64,000 nucleotides of DNA from Roseivirga sp. E12 (lineage in GTDB: Bacteria; Bacteroidota; Bacteroidia; Cytophagales; Cyclobacteriaceae): the NCBI RefSeq assembly GCF_017592825.1, contig NZ_JAGFMD010000003.1, forward strand, positions 293,782 to 357,781. The letters run 5' to 3'. Below are positions 34,363-43,560 of the stretch, one piece after another. How positions within the stretch are numbered: position 1 is the first letter of the stretch; every line of letters starts with the position of its first letter. The notes under the pieces are model-generated. The model did no database searches and was not told the DNA's origin. It worked only from the letters and a program-made list of their open reading frames with translations. Position numbers and translations under genes: made by a program.

Positions 34363-35085
34363 TTGTTATCTAGCTTGCACTCATATCATACGGATAAACT
34401 GATCAAACCTGTATTTTGGTTGATACTGATATGTCTTGGACTGTCTTGGACTAACCTGAAAGCTCAGAATACTGAGATAGGAATGGAACTTGGCGGATAC
34501 AGCTATTTAGGCGATGTTGCTCGGAGTTATCAATTCAGTAATAATTCGTTAGGAGGTCAGTTTTTTATCAGAAAGCATATTGACAATGGCTTGAGTGTCC
34601 GGTTTTCAGTCGGAGCAGGCCAGTTGGAAGGTGCAGATGATGAAGCTTTTGACGTATTTTCAGCAAATAGAAGAGCTTCTTTTCAAGGAGATTTTGTCAA
34701 TACTGACATGCTTTTTGAATATCATTTTCTAGACTATCGCAACCCAAAACTAGACCAGTATTGGACACCGTATATTTTATTTGGTATTGGTGCCTATAGG
34801 TTCGAAGGTCAAGATCAATTGTCTAATGTGTACTCTTCGGGTTTGAAATTTAGAATCCCTGTAGGAGTAGGTATTAAAGTAAAACTGGATAGACGATGGA
34901 CCTTGGGAATGTCTGCTTCTGTAATCAAGACAAACTCTGATGTTTTGGACAACGTGTCCTTGGCCACACCCAATATTAAAGACTATCGAGGTGGGAATCC
35001 CAATGACGATGACGTCATGTTTTTTACTGGATTCTCCTTAAGCTATACATTCTTTAGAATTGTCTGCCCAAAACCATTCTTTTAA
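34363..35085 (+). CDS. DUF6089 family outer-membrane beta-barrel protein
   Basis: 240 residues. A hydrophobic signal segment (VFWLILICLGLSWTNLKAQ) is followed by TEIGMELGGYSYLGDVA, the standard DUF6089 opening, and barrel strands ending FTGFSLSYTFFRIVCPK. Function unknown. No ATG precedes the signal; the start is taken as TTG at 34363 or a later TTG at 34375, so the N terminus is uncertain. It lies between nadK and uppS in an envelope-biogenesis run; DUF6089 genes commonly sit next to uppS-bamA in Bacteroidota, so a link to outer-membrane assembly is possible. Confidence 0.85.
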   Translation: MLSSLHSYHTDKLIKPVFWLILICLGLSWTNLKAQNTEIGMELGGYSYLGDVARSYQFSNNSLGGQFFIRKHIDNGLSVRFSVGAGQLEGADDEAFDVFSANRRASFQGDFVNTDMLFEYHFLDYRNPKLDQYWTPYILFGIGAYRFEGQDQLSNVYSSGLKFRIPVGVGIKVKLDRRWTLGMSASVIKTNSDVLDNVSLATPNIKDYRGGNPNDDDVMFFTGFSLSYTFFRIVCPKPFF

Positions 35086-35168
35086 TCTCTGATAAAGAGT
35101 TGATTAGGACATTTAAAAACCAATTCCATTTTTGTACCTTCGCGGTTGATTTTTGAGAAGCTGGTAGA

Positions 35169-35906
35169 ATGAAGGAACAAATCAAAGCAGAATCCCTCCC
35201 AAAACATGTGGCGATCATTATGGATGGCAACGGTCGTTGGGCGAAGAAAAAGGGCGCTGCGCGTGTATTTGGGCATAAAAATGCAATTAAGGCTGTACGT
35301 GATGTCACAGAAGGCTCTGCCGAACTGGGTATTGAGTATTTAACCTTGTATGCATTTTCTACAGAGAATTGGTCTCGACCAAAATTGGAAGTGACCGCTC
35401 TTATGGAGCTTTTAGTGTCTACTCTAAGCTCGGAAATGAAAACATTGATGGACAATAGCATTAGGCTGGAGACTATCGGTGATACTGAAAGTTTGCCTGC
35501 GAAATGCCAGAGAGAATTGAAAGAGGCTATGGAAAAGACCTCTAAAAATTCCAGAATGACCCTTGTTTTGGCTTTAAGCTATAGCGGTCGTTGGGATATG
35601 ACACAAGCCACCAAGGCCATCGCTAAAGATGTGGCCGAGGGAAAATTGAATGCTGAAAATATTAGTCAAGATTTAATAGATAAGTATTTGAACACCTCAG
35701 GTATTCCTGATCCTGAGTTGTTGATAAGAACTAGCGGAGAACAGCGCATAAGTAATTTTTTGCTTTGGCAAATGGCTTATACAGAATTCTTCATAACCGA
35801 TACACTTTGGCCAGACTTCAGAAAAGAAGATCTGTACAAGGCTTTAATATCATATCAGGAAAGAGAAAGAAGATTCGGAATGACAAGCGAACAATTAAAG
35901 AGTTGA
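35169..35906 (+). CDS. uppS: Isoprenyl transferase (undecaprenyl diphosphate synthase)
   Basis: 245 residues. Family strings: HVAIIMDGNGRWAKKKG (catalytic Asp), GHKNAIKAVRDVTEGSAELG, YLTLYAFSTENWSRP, LALSYSGRWDM, PDPELLIRTSGEQRISNFLLW (split) and TEFFITDTLWPDF. It makes undecaprenyl diphosphate, the lipid carrier for peptidoglycan and surface sugars. The start ATG at 35169 is preceded by a near-consensus TACCTTCG. bamA follows after 8 bases. Confidence 0.97.
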   Translation: MKEQIKAESLPKHVAIIMDGNGRWAKKKGAARVFGHKNAIKAVRDVTEGSAELGIEYLTLYAFSTENWSRPKLEVTALMELLVSTLSSEMKTLMDNSIRLETIGDTESLPAKCQRELKEAMEKTSKNSRMTLVLALSYSGRWDMTQATKAIAKDVAEGKLNAENISQDLIDKYLNTSGIPDPELLIRTSGEQRISNFLLWQMAYTEFFITDTLWPDFRKEDLYKALISYQERERRFGMTSEQLKS

Positions 35907-35914
35907 GAAAGCGG

Positions 35915-38566
35915 ATGAGAAAGTTATTGGTAGCTGTCATAGCCATATTTACTTGTGTGAGTGTATTCGGGCAGAATAGATATGGTGTGAATGCTGGAGA
36001 GGGCGTTCAAATAGATTATTCTAACCCAAAGGTTTTTGAAATAGCAGACATCAAATTTACTGGCTTAAGTGGGTTGAGCGAGAAAGCACTGATATCCTTT
36101 GCTGGAATTAAAGTAGGAGATCAAATACCCATACCGGGTCAACAAATTTCCGATGCAATTAAAAAACTTTGGACAGAGGGTATCATTGCTGATGTCCAAT
36201 TCTGGTTGACCAGAACGGACGGTAATAGAGCTTTTATTGAAGTAAAGATTGTTGAAAGACCTAGAATTCGGCAGTTTGACATTACTGGTATCAATAAGAC
36301 TCAGCAAACGGAGATAAAAGAACAAATTGGTATTATAGGTAAAGTTGCCAGTCCCGCCTTAATCAAGAACTCAGAAATAGTAATTCGCAAATATTTCATT
36401 GAAAAGGGCTTTCTAAACACTACTGTAAAGACCATACAAGATAGAGATACGGTTCTTACCGATGGCGTTGGGCTAAGATTCGAGGTAGATAGAAAATCGA
36501 AAGTTAAGATTAACAAAATTTACTTTGACGGGAATGACTCTTTCGATGCCAAACGATTAAAAAGAACTTTTAGAAAAACCAATGAGAAGCCTCGTTTTTG
36601 GTTGGTTTCAAAATTATTTGATGAGGTATTTAAGACTAATCCGAAGTCCATTAGAAATTATGTGGACTCATCTTATACCGTTTCCGATAAAAAGTTCAAG
36701 GAGTTTCTAAATGATAACGTAAAGCTTAATTTTCTGAATGGGTCGAAGTTCATTCAGAATCAATTTCGTGATGATAAACAATCCCTCATTGACTTCTATA
36801 ACTCAAGAGGATTCAGAGATGCGGAAGTTGTAGATGACGAGGTAATTAAAGTGAATGATGACTATATCGATTTAAAGGTTAAAGTCGATGAAGGATCTAA
36901 GTACTACGTTAGAAATATTGATTGGGTAGGTAACTTCAAATACTCGGATGAATTTCTGACTGAGAAGCTAGGCATTGAAAAGGGAGATGTTTATAACCGT
37001 CAGAAGTTTGATGAAAGAACGCAGTATGACGGAAGGACTGGTGATGATATCAGCTCCCTTTACACAGATGATGGATATCTTTTCTTTAAGATTGATATAG
37101 TCGAAGTAAGAGCTCAAAATGACTCTGTAGATATCGAAATGAGAATGTATGAGGGAGAGCAAGCCGTCATTAAAAGAATTATTCTCAAAGGAAATAACCG
37201 GACGAGTGACCATGTGGTTTTACGTGAAATCAGAACCCTGCCTGGTCAAAAATACAGTAGAAAGGAGCTGATCAGAACTATACAGGAACTGGGTCAATTA
37301 GGATACTTTGATCCTGAGCAAATTAATCCCCAGCCAGTGCCTAATCTTGCTGATGGGACTGTAGATATTCTTTTTGATCTAGTTGAAAAGTCTTCAGACC
37401 AAATACAATTATCAGGTGGTTTTGGTGGACCATTTGGCTTTGTGGGTACGGTGGGGCTGTCCCTCAATAACTTCTCTATTAGGAATATAAAAGATTGGGA
37501 TAAATGGAGACCCTACCCAAGTGGTGATGGTCAGAAGCTGTCGCTACAGCTTCAGTCAAATGGACGAAGGTTTAGAAGTTATAGCTTGGTGTTCTCCGAG
37601 CCATGGTTAGGCGGACGAAAGCCCAACAATTTTACTGTTAGTTTGAATAGAACCTCTAATAGAACGATCAACTTTACTAATAACGATCTGTTAGGATTCC
37701 TTAAGGCCACGGGTGTCACTGTAGGTTTGGGTCGAAGATTGAGGTGGCCAGATGATTATTTCCAAATACAAAATACTCTTTCATACCAACTTTATGACGT
37801 ATTCAACTTTGGAAACACCCTTGGTTTTTCTACAGGCCAGTCCAATAGTTTGACGTTTAATACTACAATTTCAAGGAGTAATATTGACCAGCCAACTTAC
37901 CCTAGATATGGCTCTCAATTTACTTTGGCCATCAATGCGACACCACCTTGGTCATTGTTAAACCCAGGGAGGTTCGAGGGTGAATTGACTGAACAAGAGC
38001 GATATCGATTTGTAGAATATCATAAGTGGATGATGGATTTCTCTTTGTTTGTGCCTTTGAGTAAGAAGTTAGTCATTAATGCTAGAGCGCATATGGGCTT
38101 TATTGGTACGTACTCCAGCAAAACAGATTCAGGTCCGTTTGAAAGGTTTTTCTTAGGAGGAAACGGTCTAAATGGAGGTAATAATTTTATAATTGGACAG
38201 GATATTATTGCGTTAAGAGGATATGAAGACAACGTAATTGATCCAATTGATCCAAATACTGGCTTCAGAGGTGGAGTAGTCTACAATAAGTTTGTCGCGG
38301 AATTGAGGTATCCTATTTCATTAAAACCTTCTTCTACAATCTACTTGTTGGCTTTTGGAGAAGCAGGGAATACATGGACTGATTTTTCACAATATTCTCC
38401 TCGAAAGTTATTTAGATCTGCTGGTATAGGTGCTCGAGTCTTCTTGCCTGCATTTGGTTTGCTTGGAATTGACTGGGCCCACGGGTTTGATCAAGACCCT
38501 TCTTTTTCACCAGCAATTGTCGGTGGAAACCAAGTGCATTTTACAATTGGACAACAAATTAGGTAG
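35915..38566 (+). CDS. bamA: Outer-membrane protein assembly factor BamA
   Basis: 883 residues from the ATG at 35915, which gives a clean signal peptide (MRKLLVAVIAIFTCVSVFGQ); the frame extends back into uppS but that part is a shadow. POTRA repeats fill about 35-500 (EIADIKFTGLSGLSEKALIS, VKINKIYFDGNDSFDAKRL, AVIKRIILKGNNRTSDHVVL), and the C-terminal barrel (about 510-883) contains the conserved FFLGGNGLNGGNN region and ends in FTIGQQIR. It inserts beta-barrel proteins into the outer membrane. The two OmpH/Skp genes directly downstream encode the matching periplasmic chaperones. Confidence 0.96.
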   Translation: MRKLLVAVIAIFTCVSVFGQNRYGVNAGEGVQIDYSNPKVFEIADIKFTGLSGLSEKALISFAGIKVGDQIPIPGQQISDAIKKLWTEGIIADVQFWLTRTDGNRAFIEVKIVERPRIRQFDITGINKTQQTEIKEQIGIIGKVASPALIKNSEIVIRKYFIEKGFLNTTVKTIQDRDTVLTDGVGLRFEVDRKSKVKINKIYFDGNDSFDAKRLKRTFRKTNEKPRFWLVSKLFDEVFKTNPKSIRNYVDSSYTVSDKKFKEFLNDNVKLNFLNGSKFIQNQFRDDKQSLIDFYNSRGFRDAEVVDDEVIKVNDDYIDLKVKVDEGSKYYVRNIDWVGNFKYSDEFLTEKLGIEKGDVYNRQKFDERTQYDGRTGDDISSLYTDDGYLFFKIDIVEVRAQNDSVDIEMRMYEGEQAVIKRIILKGNNRTSDHVVLREIRTLPGQKYSRKELIRTIQELGQLGYFDPEQINPQPVPNLADGTVDILFDLVEKSSDQIQLSGGFGGPFGFVGTVGLSLNNFSIRNIKDWDKWRPYPSGDGQKLSLQLQSNGRRFRSYSLVFSEPWLGGRKPNNFTVSLNRTSNRTINFTNNDLLGFLKATGVTVGLGRRLRWPDDYFQIQNTLSYQLYDVFNFGNTLGFSTGQSNSLTFNTTISRSNIDQPTYPRYGSQFTLAINATPPWSLLNPGRFEGELTEQERYRFVEYHKWMMDFSLFVPLSKKLVINARAHMGFIGTYSSKTDSGPFERFFLGGNGLNGGNNFIIGQDIIALRGYEDNVIDPIDPNTGFRGGVVYNKFVAELRYPISLKPSSTIYLLAFGEAGNTWTDFSQYSPRKLFRSAGIGARVFLPAFGLLGIDWAHGFDQDPSFSPAIVGGNQVHFTIGQQIR

Positions 38567-38567
38567 T

Positions 38568-39101
38568 ATGCACAAAATTTTTCCCAGCGTAGTAATCTTA
38601 GCATTAATCTTTAACTTTGCCGCTGCTCAAAATGCGACAGCACAGAAAATTGGGCATTTTGACTCGGAATTTGTCTTAAATAAAATGCCCGATTATGCCG
38701 AAAAGCAGAAGGAAATAGAGGCTTTGGCAGGCACTTATGACAAAGAGGTACGGAGTTTGTATGATGAGCTGGAAAAGATGCGTGCGGAACTAAGAGCTAG
38801 CGAAGTACTTCTAACCCCAGAAATGAAAAAAGATAGGGAAAAAGCTATTCAGGATAAGCAAGGAGAAGCGTTAAAGAAATACACCGAGCTCTTTGGATAT
38901 GACGGACTCTACTATAAGAAAATAGATGAGCTGGTACTTCCACTAAGAAATAAAGTAAGTCAAGCCGTGGAGGTAGTGGCTAGAAGGTATGGATTGGATT
39001 ACATTTTTGACAAGGCCGAAAGTATCGGCATGATTTATACAAATCCGGTACATGACTACACCGAGTTCGTATTAGAAGAATTAGGTTTAAAACAAGAATA
39101 A
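38568..39101 (+). CDS. OmpH/Skp family periplasmic chaperone (copy 1)
   Basis: 177 residues from the ATG at 38568, one base after the bamA stop; a longer frame back into bamA is a shadow. Signal peptide about 1-25 (LIFNFAAAQNATA). IGHFDSEFVLNKMPDYAEKQ is the typical Skp start, followed by a charged coiled-coil (KEIEALAGTYDKEVRSLYDE, ELRASEVLLTPEMKKDREKA) and the C-terminal return strand VARRYGLDYIFDKAE. Skp-type proteins escort unfolded outer-membrane proteins to BamA. Adjacent to bamA and followed by a paralogue. Confidence 0.9.
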   Translation: MHKIFPSVVILALIFNFAAAQNATAQKIGHFDSEFVLNKMPDYAEKQKEIEALAGTYDKEVRSLYDELEKMRAELRASEVLLTPEMKKDREKAIQDKQGEALKKYTELFGYDGLYYKKIDELVLPLRNKVSQAVEVVARRYGLDYIFDKAESIGMIYTNPVHDYTEFVLEELGLKQE

Positions 39102-39129
39102 GAAACTGAAACATTAAAATAGAGGAATC

Positions 39130-39711
39130 ATGAATCGTAAATTATTGGTGATGGTAGCAGCACTTTTTGTGTATGGTGCTGCTCAGGCTCAGGATTTTAA
39201 AATTGGATATACGTATATCGATTTTATAGTTTATAACATGCCTGAGATGGTTGGGATTAGATCAGAATTAAAGACTTTTGAAGATCAATTGGCATCACAA
39301 GCACAAGCCAAAAGAGCTACACTACAAACGAAGGTCAACGAACTACAGCAAATGGCACAACAGCCTAATGCCAGTCAGGCAGCACTTCAGGCGAAAGATG
39401 CTGAGGTGAGAAAAATGGACCAGGACTTCCAAACTTGGACTGCTCAAGCGCAGCAATCTTTGGCGGCAAAAGAATCGAATTTGATGAACCCTGTATTTTC
39501 GAAAGTTCAGACTGCCATTGATGAGGTTCGTAAGGAGTTGGGTTATCAGATTATTCTGAACATGAGGACATCTTCAAATGACGGTATTGTGCTAGCTGCT
39601 GAGGAAGACTTAAATATTACCGAGAAGGTTTTTGAGAAGTTAGGTGTTCCTATGCCAACTACTCCGAGCCCTTCAGATCCGGCTACGGCAAACAGCGGAA
39701 ACGGAAACTAA
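39130..39711 (+). CDS. OmpH/Skp family periplasmic chaperone (copy 2)
   Basis: 193 residues. Signal peptide about 1-20 (FVYGAAQAQ), then FKIGYTYIDFIVYNMPEM, a Gln/Ala-rich coiled coil (ASQAQAKRATLQTKVNELQQ, AQQPNASQAALQAKDAEVRK) and a Ser/Pro/Asn-rich tail (PTTPSPSDPATANSGNGN). Paralogue of the preceding gene with a more Gln-rich helix. Two or more OmpH copies after bamA are common in Bacteroidota; the division of labour is unknown. It ends the bamA transcript at a terminator. Confidence 0.9.
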   Translation: MNRKLLVMVAALFVYGAAQAQDFKIGYTYIDFIVYNMPEMVGIRSELKTFEDQLASQAQAKRATLQTKVNELQQMAQQPNASQAALQAKDAEVRKMDQDFQTWTAQAQQSLAAKESNLMNPVFSKVQTAIDEVRKELGYQIILNMRTSSNDGIVLAAEEDLNITEKVFEKLGVPMPTTPSPSDPATANSGNGN

Positions 39712-39733
39712 GAATTAGTGTAAATTCATATCT

Positions 39734-39761
39734 AAACCTCTTCCTTGGAAGAGGTTTTTTT
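39734..39761 (+). terminator. Terminator after the bamA-ompH-ompH run
   Basis: AAACCTCTTCC (39734-39744) pairs with GGAAGAGGTTT (39747-39757), followed by a run of seven Ts. Confidence 0.92.
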
Positions 39762-39772
39762 ATTTTAGGTCT

Positions 39773-40669
39773 ATGAACGTACCATATTTTCTGAAAGACG
39801 GAGACAAGGTTGCTATTGTTGCCACGGCTAAACGGTTAGAAAGCGACATTTCTAATGGTGTTAAGGCCCTAGAAGACTGGGGTTTAGAAGTGAGTGTTGG
39901 TGAACATGTTCATAACCAATTTGGCTATTTTGCTGGGACTGATGAGGAAAGAATCCATGACTTACAACGAGCTCTTGATGACTCTTCGGTTAAGGCAATA
40001 ATCTTTGCAAGAGGAGGTTATGGCACAACCAGAATTTTGGATGGCTTAGATTTTTCCAACTACTTAAATCAACCAAAATGGCTTGTAGGGTTTAGCGATC
40101 TGACGAGTATTCTACTTAAGTCTGCGGTGATTGAGGTTCCCTGTATCCATGGCCCAGTAGGAGTCACTATCGGCAAAGACGGAAAATCAGATTTGGCACT
40201 TAGGGATCTTCTTTTTGGACACGGCAATTCAGTTCTACCTTTAGTTGAATCAACTTATACGAATTCAGGCCGCTGCCAAGGTAAAATCGTAGGTGGTAAT
40301 CTCTATATGATCTGTGAGTCTTTAGGTGCATCGAATGAAATAGATACGACAGGAAATATTCTGTTTTTGGAAGAAGTAGGCGAAGCAAAGTATAGTGTAG
40401 ATAGGCTAATGACTAAACTCAAAAGATCGGGCAAGTTGGATTATCTTTCAGGTGTGATTATTGGTAGTTTTAGCTCTATTTCTGATGAGAAATCCTATTT
40501 TGAAGAGAGCGTTGAGGAGATGCTATTGTCATATTTTTCACATTTAGATATTCCTCTTGTGTTTGGCCTAGAAGCGGGGCACGAAAAAAGAAACTACCCC
40601 TTGATTATAGGTATGAATTGTGAGTTAGAGGTTTCTGAAAAAACCCTTTCGATTACTTATATCAAATAA
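39773..40669 (+). CDS. LD-carboxypeptidase (peptidase family S66)
   Basis: 298 residues, cytoplasmic. Family strings: LKDGDKVAIVATAKRLE, FARGGYGTTRILDGLDF, KWLVGFSDLTSILL with the expected nucleophile Ser in GFSD, IHGPVGVTI, GKIVGGNLYMICESLG, LFLEEVGEAKYSVDRLMTKL and EAGHEKRNYPLIIG with the catalytic His. It removes the terminal D-alanine from tetrapeptides during cell-wall recycling. It starts 12 bases after the ompH terminator. In many Cytophagales murI or another wall gene occupies this place. It overlaps the convergent chrA end by 8 bases. Confidence 0.9.
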   Translation: MNVPYFLKDGDKVAIVATAKRLESDISNGVKALEDWGLEVSVGEHVHNQFGYFAGTDEERIHDLQRALDDSSVKAIIFARGGYGTTRILDGLDFSNYLNQPKWLVGFSDLTSILLKSAVIEVPCIHGPVGVTIGKDGKSDLALRDLLFGHGNSVLPLVESTYTNSGRCQGKIVGGNLYMICESLGASNEIDTTGNILFLEEVGEAKYSVDRLMTKLKRSGKLDYLSGVIIGSFSSISDEKSYFEESVEEMLLSYFSHLDIPLVFGLEAGHEKRNYPLIIGMNCELEVSEKTLSITYIK

Positions 40670-41840
40670 GAAAACCAGCCAAGAGACCTGCTAGAATTAT
40701 AAATGGAGGAGGTATTTTGGTAAGAGTTAATAATAGAAAGGTTCCAATCACCACCGAAACGTCCATAACCGAACCTTGTATAGGCTGAAAAAGAATATAG
40801 GCCGCAGCGGCTACCATTCCGGAGCTAGCCGCATTAATTCCCTCAAGTGATGCGCGTACTACGCGATAGGTCTTTAGACTATCCCAAAATCTGATCACAA
40901 AGAAGATCAGGAATGTACCGGGTAAGAATATACCACATGCAGAAATGAAACCAGCAAGTATTTGGCCTCCAATGCCTAGGTCCCTAACCGATAGTGCACC
41001 CACAAATGAACTTACGGAGAAAACGGGTCCTGGAACAGTCTGTACCAAACCCAATCCGGAAAGAAACTCTTCTGAAGATAGATAGCCTTTGAATTCAACA
41101 AATTCAGTATTGAGGAAGGGAATTAGGACCTGCCCACCACCAAAAATCAAACTTCCATTCCTGTAGAAATTCTCAAATAATAACACAAAACGATCTTGGG
41201 TGAAGGCACCTAGCAAGGCAGCAGCTACTAAAACAAGTCCCCAAAGCGTGAAATTTCCCCACTTGATTTTGACCTTTTCTTTAACCGCGATTTCCTGCTT
41301 TTTGTACTTGAATGCTGTGATGGAACCGGCAATGACCAATACGATTGGCAGGGCTGCCGGTGTAGAGATAAAGTAGGTGACAACCGCGGATAGAATCATC
41401 AATACGATGGCAGTTTTGGTATTGATCACCTTCTTGGCAATTGTAAAGGCACCATAGCTAATAAATCCTACCGCCATGGGTTGAATAAACTTTGTGAACT
41501 CAAGGCTAAGGTTTTTTGTCTGATATGAGTTGATGAGTATTGCGGCCGTAGTCATAACGGTTACGGCTGGTATCATCCAGACTAGAAGCGTGAGATAGGC
41601 CAATTTGGCTCCTCCGATCCTAAATCCTATCGCTGTAATTGTCTGTGTGGAGGTAGGCCCAGGTAGAATTTGACAGAGAGCGTTTAATTCTATGAGGTCA
41701 GCTTCGGTTAGATAACCTCTTTTCTCAACCATCACCTTGATAAACATTGCCACATGAGCTTGCGGCCCACCAAAGGCACTGACGGCAAGAAGCATCACGT
41801 CCTTAAGGAAAATGAAGTATCTGATTCTCTTAATCGCCAT
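40662..41840 (-). CDS. chrA: Chromate-type (CHR family) ion transporter
   Basis: 392 residues with about ten to twelve membrane segments. The two homologous CHR halves start AVSAFGGPQAHVAMF and SLIFGGGQVLIPFLNTEF; LNALCQILPGPTSTQ and SGLGLVQTVPGPVFS are the matching second motifs. Characterised members export chromate, often in exchange or by proton motive force; for environmental homologues the true substrate is not established. It is 9 bases downstream of the dioxygenase gene, and the two may be co-transcribed. Confidence 0.92.
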   Translation of the reverse strand: MAIKRIRYFIFLKDVMLLAVSAFGGPQAHVAMFIKVMVEKRGYLTEADLIELNALCQILPGPTSTQTITAIGFRIGGAKLAYLTLLVWMIPAVTVMTTAAILINSYQTKNLSLEFTKFIQPMAVGFISYGAFTIAKKVINTKTAIVLMILSAVVTYFISTPAALPIVLVIAGSITAFKYKKQEIAVKEKVKIKWGNFTLWGLVLVAAALLGAFTQDRFVLLFENFYRNGSLIFGGGQVLIPFLNTEFVEFKGYLSSEEFLSGLGLVQTVPGPVFSVSSFVGALSVRDLGIGGQILAGFISACGIFLPGTFLIFFVIRFWDSLKTYRVVRASLEGINAASSGMVAAAAYILFQPIQGSVMDVSVVIGTFLLLTLTKIPPPFIILAGLLAGFLI

Positions 41841-41849
41841 GATTAAGAA

Positions 41850-42824
41850 TTACTTTTTGCTTAACCCTATTTCAGCTAGACGCTGTTGCAAGAATTGCCC
41901 GGCTGTGATATCATCATATAATTTAGGATTGTTCTCATCTACGCAACTTGGCAGAACTGTTAAGTCCATGTCCGACCTCGGATGCATGAAAAATGGAATA
42001 GAGAACCTTGATGTCTTCATTAGTTCCTTTGGAGGGTTCACCACTCGGTGTATTGTAGACTTCAGTTTATTGTTCGTATGTCTGGATAGCATATCACCTA
42101 CATTCACAATGATTTGATCTGGTAGGGCCGTTATAGGTATCCATTTATTGTCACGTCTAAGCACTTGCAATCCATCGGCACTGGCACCCATTAAGAGGGT
42201 GATCAAATTAATGTCGCCATGCTCAGCTGCTCTAACAGCATCAGCAGGAACTTCATCTGGGTTCTCAATTGGGAAGTAGTGAATAGGTCTGAGAATACTG
42301 TTCCCATTGTGGACCCTGCTATCGAAGTAGTTTTCGTCTAGGCCTAGGTATATGGCAATGGCCTGAAGCATTTTCACCCCTGTGGCTTCTAAAGTTTGAT
42401 AAACTTTTAAGCCTACTTTTTCTAATTCTGGGAGCTCCGCAGGCCAAATGTTATCGGGGTATTCATTTTTGATAGCATCGCCATCAGTCACCTCTTGTCC
42501 TACGTGATAAAACTCTTTTAAATCACCTGTAGTTCTCCCTTTGGCATGCTCTTTTCCCTTGCCAATATAGCCCCTTTGTCCAGCCAATTCTGGAACTTCA
42601 TATTGTTGTTTTACTTCATCAGTTAACCCGAAGAACTCTTGAATAGTACTATATAGCTTAGTGGTCATTTCATCAGTCAGACCATGGTTCTTTATGGCTA
42701 CAAAACCGATATTATTATATGCTTCGCCAAGTGCTTGAACGAAGGCGGCTTTTTTTTCGGGATTTCCACTTGTGAAATCTGCAAGGTCCAACGAGGGGAC
42801 TTCATCATATAGCTTCGTACTCAT
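41850..42824 (-). CDS. 2-oxoglutarate/Fe(II)-dependent oxygenase, isopenicillin-N-synthase-like
   Basis: 324 residues. N-terminal DIOX_N domain (PSLDLADFTSGNPEKKAAFV, NIGFVAIKNHGLTDEM, AGQRGYIGKGKEH) and C-terminal 2OG-Fe(II) domain with the HxD pair in AAEHGDINLITLL and the distal His and Arg in KSTIHRVVNPPKE, completing the iron and 2-oxoglutarate ligands. No substrate can be assigned; relatives include ethylene-forming and small-molecule hydroxylating enzymes. Located between recO and chrA on the same strand. Confidence 0.9.
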   Translation of the reverse strand: MSTKLYDEVPSLDLADFTSGNPEKKAAFVQALGEAYNNIGFVAIKNHGLTDEMTTKLYSTIQEFFGLTDEVKQQYEVPELAGQRGYIGKGKEHAKGRTTGDLKEFYHVGQEVTDGDAIKNEYPDNIWPAELPELEKVGLKVYQTLEATGVKMLQAIAIYLGLDENYFDSRVHNGNSILRPIHYFPIENPDEVPADAVRAAEHGDINLITLLMGASADGLQVLRRDNKWIPITALPDQIIVNVGDMLSRHTNNKLKSTIHRVVNPPKELMKTSRFSIPFFMHPRSDMDLTVLPSCVDENNPKLYDDITAGQFLQQRLAEIGLSKK

Positions 42825-42867
42825 TTTTCTATCGGTTTAGTCCGAAATTAATAATTATATGGGAGAA

Positions 42868-43560
42868 TTAATCACTCAAAACCACTTTGAGTATGTTGAG
42901 AGATTTGATTTCACGAAGACTACCAGAGTGTATTCGATAGAACTTTATAATATGGTCTAGCACTTCCCTTCGAAAGTCATTGCTCATTTCAATCTGACTG
43001 CCATAGTTATCACTAATCAGTTGATTAATGCATTCTTTTTCACCAGAAAGGGTACTGAAATGAAAGCCTGATTCACTTAGTTGATGGATAAAGTCCTCAG
43101 CACTTCCTGGTCCAAAGCCTAAGTATTGAGTGGCTTTTAAAAGTAGTTGAAGGTGAAAGTTTGTCGTGTTTTCATTGAGATGATCAAAGAGCTCGAGTGA
43201 GTGGAATAGAAAGTCGAACATGTCTGAATTCTCAGATTCTTCTCTTAAGATTTTGCCAAAAATCTCTGTTAAGAAAATCCCAATGGTTCGTTTTAATGGA
43301 TCGAATGGGATTTGGGAATAGGTTTTGGCAAACTTGGCTTCTGATATTCGCTGGATATCTTTCCCGGGTTTTTGATAAACCACCATGTCAAGTAAGGAGA
43401 GGGGTTGATACATAGCGATTTTGCCTTTTGATCTTTGACTTCTTACACCATTGATTATATATGACTGCATACCGTAGTCACGGGTGTAAATCTTCACAAT
43501 GATGGAAGTCTCCTTAAACTTAACTGCATTGAAGACTATTCCTTTTGTATGATAGAGCAT
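42868..43560 (-). CDS. recO: DNA repair protein RecO
   Basis: 230 residues. The OB-fold N-terminal domain shows MLYHTKGIVFNAVKFKETSI, VKIYTRDYGMQSYIINGVRS and the following GKIAMYQPLSLLDMVVYQKP; the C-terminal helical domain lacks the zinc-binding cysteines, as in many Bacteroidota. It loads RecA onto SSB-coated DNA in the RecFOR pathway. Its ATG overlaps the porZ stop by one base (TGATG), so they are translationally coupled; porZ-recO adjacency is frequent in the phylum. Confidence 0.93.
   Translation of the reverse strand: MLYHTKGIVFNAVKFKETSIIVKIYTRDYGMQSYIINGVRSQRSKGKIAMYQPLSLLDMVVYQKPGKDIQRISEAKFAKTYSQIPFDPLKRTIGIFLTEIFGKILREESENSDMFDFLFHSLELFDHLNENTTNFHLQLLLKATQYLGFGPGSAEDFIHQLSESGFHFSTLSGEKECINQLISDNYGSQIEMSNDFRREVLDHIIKFYRIHSGSLREIKSLNILKVVLSD

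Noticed and set aside
35765..35914. Upstream extension of bamA by 50 codons
   Set aside because: That stretch is uppS in another frame; the Met at 35915 begins a clean signal peptide.
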